Source of the DNA: Marsupella aquatica
Taxonomy: Eukaryota; Marchantiophyta
Assembly: GCA_973895155.1 (NCBI GenBank)
Contig: OZ316892.1
Span: 23,994,001 to 24,058,000 of the forward strand
Length of the DNA stretch: 64,000 nt
Reading direction: 5' to 3'
Shown here: in pieces, positions 1 through 10,800 of the stretch
Layout: the number at the start of each line of letters is the position of its first letter
Numbering within the stretch: the first letter of the stretch is position 1
Program-made: the position numbers and the translations under genes
Notes under the pieces: generated by a model
What the model was told of the DNA's origin: nothing
The model's database searches: none
Seen by the model: the letters and a program-made list of their open reading frames with translations, nothing else

Positions 1-1128
1 AATGTTATATCCGAAAGGACACGCATGTCACTGGATAATCTGGAAATAGATTGCGATTCAAACTTGGCCTAGAATGGAACCCTGAATCATACTTGAATTT
101 GGAAACTCGGCCTAGAATTAAACTCATTCCAAATGTTTTCAAGATAGCTCAGTTTACCAGAACTCACTCATTCGTTGCTTGCATATCTGGCCATAACTGT
201 TCACCTAATCTCGGAGTTGTCATATAAAGTCTAGATTCAGTCCACAAGACGTTTAAGGAAACCAGCAACTCACATTGAAGTAGGCAGGATAGCCCTTCAA
301 TGAATCTGCTCGGAAAAGCCATGTTCTGTCGCTAGCTTCTCACGACCATCAACAACCACAAACAGAAGGGGAAATAGGAAATTGCTCCAAATCCTTCAGC
401 TACTATGATTAGTTTCAATCTTGCCTCTTAAGTCAATGACACTGCTCTCATGAATGCTGGCAGCTAACTTGACTCATATCCTTTCAACAACCCGGAAATG
501 CAGAAATTAGCAAAATTAGTGCATTGCTTACGAAACGAGATTTTAAAACATCCCATTGTAGCTCTAGAATTTGACCAGAGAAATAACAGAAAGAATTCGT
601 CGATTTCTACTGATCACAAGGAATACTTTGTCCCTCAGAAATCTTGCGCCATCCAGGATTCCATTATCCTTTACTCTATTACGACACAAGAGGTCCGATG
701 CCCCTACTACATGCGTTAATCGGCAACAGCATAATCATCACTTGGATTCAAGAAGGCCAAGGTACGAAAAGTGAGTATTTCTGGAGTTCAACCTCCTTCT
801 GGAAGGGAACTACGTCCATATATTCGTTCTATATAACTCTGAAATTGTTAACAACTAACACCACCAATGAACTCTGGAGTTCTGTGCTGACACAACGCTA
901 CGGGATCGAACAACAAAATAAGCTCTTTTCGCCAAAGTTAACAGAGCCTAAAATTTAAGGGAGAAGTGGAACGCAAAATGGTATGATCGACGGTAAATGA
1001 ATTTTCCTAGACTACTAATGAAATCTGAAGTAAAAGCCGATCTAATTTCAACTCTGAGAATATTATACACAGGTAGTTTGCTTCTCAAAATGTTGAAATG
1101 CCGATGCTTAGGGATTATTATATTTCCA
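1..1128. other. 3' flank of the membrane-protein gene, no gene seen
   Basis: This stretch lies downstream of the minus-strand gene that ends at 1129. The open frames here are short (about 100 codons or fewer), have no recognisable domain and overlap each other in several frames. Part of it is presumably the 3' untranslated region of that gene. I see no repeat or RNA gene in it. Confidence 0.5.
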
Positions 1129-3075
1129 CTACAATAACCTTGCTACTCTTCTCAGAACTTTTACAGGATCAACATGAACGACATGGACGTGATCTGCTTC
1201 TAATATGCCCCCATCTGAATGACCAGCCAGTTCCCCGTGGTCATGATGATGAAACAAAAATGTCAAAAATCCAACGAAGCAAAGCACTACACCGACTAAC
1301 AACTTGTCATAGCGTTCAATCCAGTGGAACTTGAGCTGGCTCGCTCCGTAGAAGGATAATGCAACCAGAGAGCACATCACAGTGAGCGTGCTCACGAGGA
1401 GGACTGCAATTGCCAGTAGCAAAGCACTTGAGGAAGAATCTCCAACTGCGAGAAACACCGGTAAAGTGGTGGCACACGGGGAAAGAGCCGGAACCAATAT
1501 GAGTCCGACGACTGCGTACTTCTCCATGTTGTGGCTGTGGGCATGGCCATGCCCGCCTTTGCCCGAGATAAAGAGTACAATGTAGCTCCCACCGAGAACA
1601 ACAAGCAAAAGAGAAGCCAATTTGTGTACCGTCTCGTCACCAGCGATTGTATTAGCCATCTTGATGGCCACAAGACCTAAAATCGATGTGGACAGTACAT
1701 GGCACACGGCACCAAAAGCAGCTGCACAACAGGAAAGGCACAAACATCAGTCTAGGATCTCACTTCCCGGAAAATTAATCGAACTCTGAACATTCGAAAA
1801 GTTTTACAGAGATTGGCATTTTGTCAGATCAAGACTCTAGTGGCAAAATTCACCTAAACTTTCATTTCCAATCGTTGGCAGGCTATTATCTCTGCAGGGA
1901 ATTGGAACGAAAGGTGTGGTCTCTCTAGACCCAGCAACACAAGGTATGACACTCAGGAGCGACACCCCCACGGAGCCCTGTAGTACATAGTAGGATATGA
2001 AGTCCTGGCCAGTTTCTCGGTAGGGAAAACCACCAACACGCATTTACTTTGGGGCTTGAGAACGAACTAGCTTTCAAAAGTGGTGCGAATTTAAGTTACC
2101 AATTCCATGTCTTGCTTACAGGCAGGAACAACCACCAACTAATTTAACTAGTCTTCAGACAAGACGACAATGTGATCAACCGGCAAAATAATTACGAAAC
2201 TTGAGCCATTTTCTTTTAGAGCATCGAAAGAACCAACACGTGTCTTAAAGGGTCGCATTGTAGCATGTCGTAAGAACCCTCAATGTTACAACAATTGAAG
2301 GCCACATCTCGCTCTTCCTTGCAAACAGGCTGAAAGACCAGTTTGTTAAACCAAGGTTACAGTGATTAGCATAGTACAGAGACCCCACTTGCTGACAAAT
2401 CAGGCAATAGTATAATGTGACAGCGGCTTCTTGAAGAGTATTTGTCACAATGCTCTGTGGAGAAAAAGAAGTGCTCTGAATCAGTGCCATAATTTTCTCA
2501 GAGGGAAGTGCTCCTTAGAATGCTGTGCTGGTGAAATACAGTGCTCTCAATCCATCTCATTTCTTGTGAAGTCCGAGTTTGAAAGAGTTGCCTTCTTTGG
2601 AATCATCTGTAGTGGAAGCGAGGCTACCCATTAATCCAATTATGTTGTGAAAGAGCAGTGATCTTCAAAAATGTCCTGCTGGCTGAAAAGGGTGCTCTCA
2701 GTCAATCGTAAAGCTTGCCAAATAGGACGGTTCACTTGAGTGTTCTCTTGGTGAAAAGTGCTCTCAATTCTAAGTTTCGTGACAGAGCATGGTTCTTCAG
2801 AATGCTCAGTTGGTGAAAGGATTGATTGAAAAGCAAGCCACAGACAAAAGCGAGATCTAACTCGACAGCATTGACTCAAGCAGTGATTAATCAGTCAAAA
2901 GGTTAGAGGGTTAGAGGTGGAACTTACTGACGAGAAGCGTTCGAGTAATGGACCATTTCTGAGCACGTCCAACAATCGAGAAGGGCAACCAATGCGTGGG
3001 AATAAACGAATGCAGCACCGAGACCGTCGCAATCCCACCAATCGTCGTCAATTCGTCAATCGCAGTTCCCGTCAT
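1129..3075 (-). CDS. His-rich polytopic membrane protein, probable metal-ion/NicO- or UreH-like transporter
   Basis: Two exons: 3075-2928 (ATG at 3075) and 1721-1129, separated by a 1,206-bp intron with GTAAGT donor and TTGTGCAG acceptor. Phase 1 plus two bases joins cleanly, giving 246 residues. The first exon holds the first hydrophobic segment, with HSFIPTHWLPFS. The second holds several long hydrophobic segments, a His-rich loop (HGHAHSHN, near residues 107-114), the signature VPALSPCATTLPVFLAVG, and a second cluster HHHDH near residue 210 in a hydrophilic His/Asp tail. Small polytopic proteins with His clusters between helices are typical of nickel/cobalt exporters (NicO/RcnA) and related UreH/TauE-like transporters. 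The substrate and membrane are inference. Conserved plant proteins of this type exist, but I do not recall a settled gene name. The structure looks intact, with no internal stop. Confidence 0.75.
2440..2830 (-). repeat. Degenerate tandem repeat inside the intron
   Basis: A motif of the type 'CTTCAGAATGCTCAGTTGG...TGAAAAGTGCTCTCAAT' recurs at least three times (around 2510-2560, 2665-2715 and 2745-2820) within the long intron of the membrane-protein gene. Units differ at many positions and spacing is irregular, so it is an old minisatellite-like array. It encodes nothing evident. Confidence 0.5.
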
Positions 3076-3295
3076 CTTCCCCTCCACACCTCGTTTTCTC
3101 TCTCACACAAATCGACCTTCAGAACACTCGTGCCCTAACCCCCACACACCCTGTTGACCTCCGATCTCATCCCCTCTCGCTCTCCATCAGCAGCAAAACA
3201 CCCGCATCCAGCTGCTATACGCTGTCCGAACTCTGATCTCTCCCTTTCCTGCCCTCCCCTTCACCAGACCCCCATTCTTGGAGCTCGTCAGACGC

Positions 3296-3452
3296 ATGAA
3301 CAACAAGATCTCGAACGCCCAAGCATCACCATTACTGCACCAAAACTTCGACACTCTTCATCGACGAATCGTCGATTTGCTCTCCCGTTTGACCCTCGCC
3401 TCCACGCGCGACTCCAGATCTGCACCGGAATCGAGGAGGTTCCACGATCGAT
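3296..3452 (+). CDS. Possible first exon of a small divergent gene
   Basis: An ATG at 3296 opens 52 codons rich in Arg, Leu and Ser (including the stretch DTLHRRIVDLLSRLTL, an amphipathic helix by eye) that run into a good GTGAGT donor at 3453. It lies 220 bp from, and points away from, the start of the membrane-protein gene on the minus strand, which would fit a shared divergent promoter. I do not recognise the sequence. A downstream exon near 3565 after a GAG acceptor would keep a short frame open, but several acceptors are possible and some give an immediate stop. It could equally be spurious. Confidence 0.25.
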
Positions 3453-3786
3453 GTGAGTTCCAGCTCCTTGTTCGTTTGTGGGTGGATCCAAGACTGATTG
3501 TAGTAAACTAGAGTCCTAGTCTACTGAAACGCCTTCGATCTTTCGCAATTTTGACTGGAGAGCAGAATGGTTTTCCTTTACCACACAAAAGAAACGCTTC
3601 TGGAATTCGACCTTCAACAGAACAGAGTGATCAAAGGGAAAAAACTGTCCATGAAGGACAGTGTAAAGCCAGTAAACTAACTAAGAAGCTTCCTTTGGAA
3701 GGTGGACGGCCGAGATTGTCTTCATCAAGAAGGAACCCAGGTCCTGCATGAAACCCATTTCCCGCAACTGGGAGTGAGAGAGGGAG

Positions 3787-4153
3787 TGTCAGGCCCGGTT
3801 CCTAGTTCATTGTGCATATGACCCCTATATTTTTAATTTTGGGGGCAACATGGCACAAGAGTAGGAGCAATTTTCCGTTGAGTAAAGATGACATTCACAA
3901 GAGCAAACCCATGATCAACTAATGAACAAGTACTCGGCATAGAGAGATAGATGATTCACCTCACCTGCGACTACGTCCATGGGAACACATGAGAGCTTTA
4001 TTGCACTCAAGCCCATCGGCCATAATTTATTGAGTCCTTGTAATACAAGTTCTCTCGAGAGTTCTATCTCTCAAGTGGCTCTATCTCGAGAGTTCTATCT
4101 CTCAATACGGTTACAATAGTAACTATAAATTTAAAAGTAATCACCATAAGTCA
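3787..4153 (-). mobile_element. Solo-LTR relic of a Copia-type element, reverse orientation
   Basis: Read on the minus strand, the stretch starts TGACTTATGG and ends CTGACA. It contains AATAAAGCTCTC followed by CATGGACGTAGTCGCAGGTG and GGTGAATC. That order (AATAAAGC, then GGACGTAGCC, then GAACCACGT) matches the middle of the LTRs of the intact Copia element at 25.3-31.8 kb, though the rest differs, so it would be another family. A 21-bp segment with CGAGAGTTCTATCTCTCAA is duplicated inside it. I see no primer-binding site, no coding region and no matching target-site duplication. Confidence 0.45.
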
Positions 4154-6435
4154 AAAACTTGTATAGCGGGGACTCAAAAGATTGTTAGGCTGAACTTTTT
4201 AACTTATGGCCGGTGATAAAACCCAGTGTCTGCAGGTGGACTCCTGGTTTCCCCCAACTACAAGTAGCGGTAGACAGAATAGGTCAAAGGATGTCTGGGA
4301 TTCTGAGGGGTATATGTTGTGGTGTGTGTTTCAGAATGAGGTATTCTATGTTGCGAGCAAACAAGAGATTTTGATAGCGAGGAAATGTTATTAGCGAGAC
4401 ACTATGGTTTCACATTTCATTTGTTTTTTGGTGTCATTTATATTTTTTGTGTTTTTTTAAAGTCTCCAGATGACTAGCGAGCTCGCTAGCAAAAAGGGGA
4501 GTCCCCAAAAGGGATGCTACCAACCAGGTAGTTGATAGCAAGGCAATTGGATGTAGAAAAATAGGGGTCATGCAAGAAATTGTTTTTGCTCGTGCGAGGA
4601 AAAGTTTTACTGTTTGCTCGCACGTTACAATTACCCGTTCAGAATCTTATGGCATGACTAGTTAGGTGGTTTGTTTTGCTGGTTTTCCGGCCCCTAGGGC
4701 GCTTGGCACATTGCTCTCCTTCAACCCTTGGGCGGCTTTTGTCCCCTTGCATGACCGTATTGATGGGCCTTGCATCCCCTTTTTCCCCAAAAACACAGAA
4801 CACATATATAATAAATTCAAGTAGTACTGTTGTACATAAGGAGGTCTTTGCAGATTGTGACCAGGCATGGTCTATCAAAGTGCCACCTAAGTGTCAAATG
4901 TTTTCCGGCACTCTATGGGAGTGTTCCAAGCAGCCACTTTCTTGTAGGGAAAAAGTTACCTAAATCTTATCTAGAAAACAGTTTGTTGAATCATATAATG
5001 GAAAGCCACACAGTGAAAAGCAGTGTCATTCACCAAACACAGATCCATGGCTAAGGAATATTAATTATTTTGGTAGATCTAAGAAAATCTAAATAATGGT
5101 CATCCTGAATAGGAAGATCCGAAGGTAAATATATATTCAACAGTGGCAAATGGGCTCCATGCAGGGAGCCCAAGTGGAAGCTGGGATCCTGGCTTGGATG
5201 GACACAAACATCTGACATTGCTACTAACTTTGGTTGAACTCATGAACTTCACGTGTCATAATACTCTCAGAACCTTAAAGTGTCATGATATGGAATGATA
5301 AGGCTAGATACATGACAACCAAGTGAACCCAACTCCTTCAATAATTGAATAAGAATGGAGGCCGGTGCATGGACTTCTTACTTGAGGAATCCACTGAAAA
5401 TTTTCTATTACGGGTCAAATCCATGTTAAATTCATGTTATTTTTGGACTATGAGTGTCAAATGTGCTATGACGGTGAGTAAATTTAAATGTTTCCTTTGT
5501 ATCCATTAGGATTTTGTATGCTCCCCTGGACATCATGATTGTCAAAAGTTTGTGTGTAACATCTAAACTTCTACTTACTTAGGGTGACTTATGAGACTCA
5601 CTAGGCACTTGTGACTTTTTTCTCCAAATCAAACTAGAGGACCATTTCTTTTTCCAAAGATAGACTTCAGACAAAAAATCAATTGATATGAAGTTCAATA
5701 AATTCAAATCCCTTGGATGAAGTGGCCATTTGAAGTTACTGTGGAATGTTCAAACCACCTCAATCTGGAGGTGGTCTAAATTTTATACAAATAAGCACTT
5801 GACATTAACAATCATTTACCTTGGCCTTGACTTGATCCCACTGCTTGCCATGTAGGATCGTTAGACACCAAACCTACAGAGACCCCTTAATGCCAACTGC
5901 GGCCATTCCCACTTGATCACTACACAGTCCACATGCAGTCTTGCAAGGAAAAAGAAGAAGCAAGGCCTTAGGGTGCTTTCATACAAAGTGGGAAAGCACC
6001 TTCTGATTTTATTTTTTTGAATGGCTTACGGCTTGTTCTAAGCCAAATACAAAACAAATAACTAAAAATCAAGTATGGCTGGTGACCCCAGTGAGCCAAG
6101 GTAGGAGTGGCCATGGAGTAAGGTGATTTTTAAGGTTTAATTTCTGTTTTTGCCAAGGTAGCAAATGGCACCGTGTGTGAAGGGAAGATGCTCAGCATAT
6201 TATTTCTCAATTTGTCCTAGATTGATTTATGATGGGTAGATTCCCGAGACTTCACGGTAATCATCAGATTCTGGTTAGTGAGGTCTTGACTAAGTAGGAA
6301 ATGGACTAATCCAAGATAAAAGGCTGGTACATTTGAGCCATTCAAATACAACTAATATTTTCCAATGAGATGCGCATAAGATGAGATGCGCATAAGATGA
6401 TGTTAAGAATAACATTGTCTAATTTTATAGATTAA
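4154..6435. other. Intergenic DNA, no gene seen
   Basis: AT-rich DNA with only short random frames. The stretch 4670-4790 is richer in C and T and resembles segments at 12.48-12.60 kb and 24.17-24.30 kb in composition, but I cannot show that they are copies of one repeat. A perfect 19-bp doublet (GAGATGCGCATAAGAT) lies at about 6367-6400. Confidence 0.4.
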
Positions 6436-6823
6436 CTACACTGTTCACCGTAATTAGTGTGACTACCACTAATTCGAGAGTGCCCATTTTCAGGGTCTAC
6501 TCGCGAATTAGTGTTAGTCACACTAATTTTGTGCTAACACTATTTTCACACACATGAATTAGTGTTATTATGGTCTTAAAAGTGGCAAAATACAAAGAAA
6601 AAAACTATTAAAAAAAATCCACAACAATTAGTGTTACTTTGGACTAGAGATCATCCATTTTTTACAAGCAATTTAAACTAAACTGAAAAAAATTCATTTT
6701 GAAAACCGACAAAAATTAGTGTTACTTGGACTCAAAATCATTTTTACCAAAATTAGTGTTAGTAACACTAATTTTTTACTAACACTAATTCTTGCATAAC
6801 ACTAATTACGGTGAACAGTGTAG
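6436..6823. mobile_element. MITE-like element with perfect 25-bp terminal inverted repeats
   Basis: The 25 bases from 6436 (starting CTACACTGTTCACCG) are the exact reverse complement of the 25 bases ending at 6823. Between them lies about 340 bp of AT-rich, non-coding DNA in which AATTAGTGTTA or its complement recurs at least eight times, including the palindrome AATTAGTGTTAGTAACACTAATT split around 6750-6775. Size, perfect ends and lack of coding fit a miniature inverted-repeat transposable element. If the terminal TA on each side is a target duplication, the element proper would be CACTGTTC...GAACAGTG and belong with Tc1/mariner-like (Stowaway) elements, but that TA may be part of the repeat. 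Confidence 0.8.
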
Positions 6824-7129
6824 CTCAATACTTGTGCATTGCACCTTGGGGGATTCAGTCTAATGGAGGTCCCATCTCACGCGCAAAGTTTTCACCCTGA
6901 AACTTAAGGAAACACAGTAGATTTCACTATTTGTAACCCCTAACTTTATGGAATAGGAATATTCTCACATTTGGTTAAAAAAAACCCCTATAGTTCTTCT
7001 AATTCTCAAAATTGGATTAAAACACCCCTATATTTCTTTAACAAGTTTTTTAAAGTCTTCTGTGAAATTGAATTAAAAAAGCCCATAACTTCTTTGCGAG
7101 CGATAGGTTGGAAGAAAATAAGTGAGGAC

Positions 7130-7380
7130 CCTGGCATTGCGTAGAAGATATCGTTGGGTAAAAGACGTCCTTGTGAAAGTGATGCCATAGCGCAAAAGAT
7201 ATTGTTGCACAAAAGAGATCAGTACAAAATTGATGTTGTTATGCAAGAGATGTTATGGACAAAAATAAGTTGTTGCATAAAATAGATCATTCCACAAAGC
7301 ATGTTGTTACATTAAAGGGTTTTATTCCATAATTACGGGATTCCATAAAAAAGTTGTTGCGAAAAAGATATCCTTTGCTT
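7130..7380. repeat. Degenerate short tandem repeat
   Basis: The motif GTTGTTGCAnAAAAGAGAT and close variants recur about every 40-50 bases from roughly 7130 to 7380. Copies are diverged. There is no coding frame of note. Confidence 0.4.
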
Positions 7381-7504
7381 AGAATACTGACTCAGGATAT
7401 CAAGATAGCATTCTTTACAATTTTGACTCATATGTGACTTGTAAGCACACTCCTGACTGTTTGCACAGTGGTCAGTCCGGGGTTCAGTCCCTGCTCATGC
7501 AAAC

Positions 7505-7885
7505 TACTCAGGGTGTCGTTCACAAAAGTGAAGCGTTCTTTCTCCTCGTCTTTCTCAAAGTGGTAAATTGGTGCTCGTGCCCCCAAGTACTGAGAGCGTT
7601 CTTCACAAAAGTGAAACTTACATTGGTGGTTAATTTATAATATTTGTCTATCTTTGCACTCAGCGGCAAAGATAGACAAATGGTTTCAGAAAAAACAAAG
7701 AAACTTTGTCAGGTAATAGATTGGACACCCTGAGAGAACATGCTGGAAAATTTGATCAGAAACAGAGATCCAAGAGTTAACCACAAGTAAATGCACAATT
7801 TTGCTGAAAACTAGCATTTTACAGTTGGTCAAGACACCTGGAAGAACTACTCAGGGTGTCCTTCTCAAAATGAAGTTCATTCTAA
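7505..7885. repeat. Direct repeat pair ACTACTCAGGGTGTC
   Basis: The string AACTACTCAGGGTGTC followed by GTTCACAAAAGTGAAG or CTTCTCAAAATGAAG occurs at about 7502-7535 and again at about 7848-7878. A third partial copy (GCGTTCTTCACAAAAGTGAA) is near 7588-7610. The pair flanks the hairpin at 7642-7681. Confidence 0.6.
7642..7681. repeat. Perfect 16-bp stem hairpin
   Basis: ATTTGTCTATCTTTGC (7642-7657) and its exact reverse complement (7666-7681) are separated by the 8-base loop ACTCAGCG. The stem does not extend further on either side. It lies in non-coding DNA and is too short for a plant microRNA precursor. A transposon end or a chance palindrome left by a template-switch event are possible. 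Confidence 0.8.
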
Positions 7886-10800
7886 GGATAACCAGACAGT
7901 GTGTGTTTAGGGAGTAAAGTGAGACAGTGTGTGTCATAGTCCATGGGGATGGGCATAACAAACCCCTCTGTCTATCCGGACTTAACTTTCTAGAAGGTAT
8001 TGATATTTAATTAGTAAATAATAAATTTGCACTGAAGAAGAGCTTCCCCTCTCTTTCCCTAAGGAAGAACCACACATTAACCAGCCAAATATATATATAC
8101 ATATAACCTCCTTAAAAATACAATACCAACAAACCCCACAAAATTGTCTCCTGATCGCCTACAAGAACATCAAATGGAAAAGGCAAAATGTTTCCCAAAA
8201 ATGAAAAAGGAAAAAATAATGCCTTGGTCATCCGTCCTTTTCTTTCCATAGCAGTCATGCCCATTAGTGATTGAGTGTACACTGTACCTACACAGCTTGC
8301 ACTTCCTGTATCAGTGTCACTCTATTAGATGTATTCATATAAAATGTACTGTCTACACACCAGAAATGCATTCATAAATTATACATTTTCTTTAGTTGAT
8401 AGCTTGCCCCTTTTTCAGATTTCACAGGGCCCAAGATATTGTAAGAATGAAGGCTCTGATAGATTTCCTCCAAAAGCTGGTTTGTAAATTATGGACTATG
8501 AGCAATTTTGGCAGGATTGTACATAATAGTGGTTGATTTGGGACCGCTCGATCTCTACAGTTTATGGATGACACTCCGATTCTGATTCAACCTTGGTCAT
8601 TGGTTAGGTTGGAGACTGGCTAAAGGAAAAACACATTAACCAAATTGACATTTTGGGTTAGAGTTCAGAGCACTACAATGAGCCCAGACCTTGTGGCATA
8701 CATGAATGCTCGGTTATTGATTGCCCAAGATAATTCAGTGGTGGGATGTGAAACATAATGTAGCCAAGTTTTGTGGCACTTGTTCTTGTAGAAGAACTCG
8801 GATTGTGAGGAACAAATGCTTAAGACACACTGCACAAAGCCAAGAACTCTATGTGACAAAGCATCCCAAGCAAAAAGAGTTTGGGTGTCTGGACTGCCTG
8901 TAACTCTTGAAGGACTGCCAAAGATTTGCCAACACAGCTGCCAACATGCAACCGGGCATGCGACCAAGCCAAAAGCAAAGAGAGGGAAGGAGGAGTGCCC
9001 TCCCACTCCACAATTACCTGACCAAGTTGATGACGAACCAACTATAGTTGGTGGTGTCAAAAATGACACAGGAAGTAGCCATGTAAAGAGTGGTGGGCAG
9101 CATACTTAGGCCAATTTTGATTAGATATGTTTAGAATTTTTTGTTGACAAGCAAGCAGAGAGGTTGCAAGATGAAGAATATTTTGGGTGACTGAAAATGC
9201 CCAGCTAGACATGCCTGGTTGACATCAATAGCAAGAGGCTGAAGAGTGCTTGAATGGAACAAAATCTACCAAATCTCTTTTACTTTGAGAGCTGCCAAGG
9301 GTCAACAGTGGTGTGGAGTGTACTAGAGAGTTTTTCAGCTCTGCAACTGAGCATGGGAGTTGGGCAAAATACAAGCGGCAGATGGAAGCATAGGAGGAAA
9401 TGGTGGCAATCAGGAGGACGCTTCCCAGATCGGCACTCTATGTGACCCTCCGATGTTGGCTCACCTGAGGATGTGGAGGAGCAGCTCATACACACCCAGC
9501 CACAAGGCCTTGGGGTGCAGGGCCTCAATACAGAATTTGATAAGGAGCTGGGATTTCAGTACCACAATGGTTTGTTCTAGAAATTATAGAGTGCATGTGT
9601 ACCGAGTGGACACATAGTGGGAAACAAATGGCAATTTTGATTAGATATGTTTAGAATTTTTTGTTGACACCCAAGTATATCACTTTTCTGTATATATTCT
9701 AAACCACCCATATCGTGCAAGTGAACAATGTGATTCAATTCCAATGTGGAATTCTAGTATACATCATGGAAATGCTTGATTGAAATTGAGCAAAATAATC
9801 TCCTATTGAAATGGTACTTGGCTTGGTGCAATGGTACCACTTGAATTCATTGCATTGCTATCCAGAGGACAAGGCAGAGTTCACTTTGTCCATGCAGGTC
9901 ACCATCTCAATTTCTATCGCCACAAATTCTCTTATTGTCTGCTCCCCAACTCCCACTTAACTGAGTCAAGTGTTCCTGCTTTGCTGCCTTGAAAATCCAA
10001 AATTTCCTCAACAAAATTAAAGGATAAAATACAAACAAGGGAGGATCACAAAGAACAAGTGTTCATTCAAAGCCACAAAATAAACAAAGCAAGAGGATAA
10101 ATCTGATTCATGTTGCATGATTAGATAACGGCATATTATAGCAGCATTATATATACTTTCTTGGTCATAATTCAAGACTAATAATTATGTTCAGGAGATT
10201 TAAGGGGCAAAGAGGGCGGAGGGAACTTTAGGTCATGGGTGATGAAACTTGGGGAGTTAACTCTATTTTCATTATTACAGGTAGATATTTTTGAGGTAGC
10301 AAACTTACGCAATAAGATATTTCACTAGTCCTTACGTTATCTATATTTTAAAATTTAAAATTTAATAATTTTTTTGTACGTTATCTTTCATTTTGATAGC
10401 TGGTGGAATGATTCTTGACGCACTTCATCACTACTTGACGAATCTTTTGTTTATTAGGACAATTATGGTTCCATGAACCTTTGCAATCATTCACTGGAAG
10501 GGCGCCATAAATTGTGAAGATTAAAAAACACTTTTCTTAACTGGCCCTCACATTTAGGTCAATTATTGTTTTGTGATGTTATTCACGCTTTACTCATCCC
10601 CGTCCTCATCAGCCCAAAGAAATTAAAAAACAATGTTTGACAAACCACTAAGATGGACCACCATCACCCAGTCTGACCATTTTCAAATGTTGAAGTGAAC
10701 TCGAATGGTACTGTTTCTTTGTATAATTAAATGACCACACAATGGATTTCAAAAAGCTGATTTGAGTTGCATGGTAAAACATTTTAATCCATCCAAGCAT

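Noticed and set aside
8665-9069. 134-codon minus-strand frame
   Set aside because: Overlapping frames are open on both strands at the same place, with no domain, no splice support and no preferred register.
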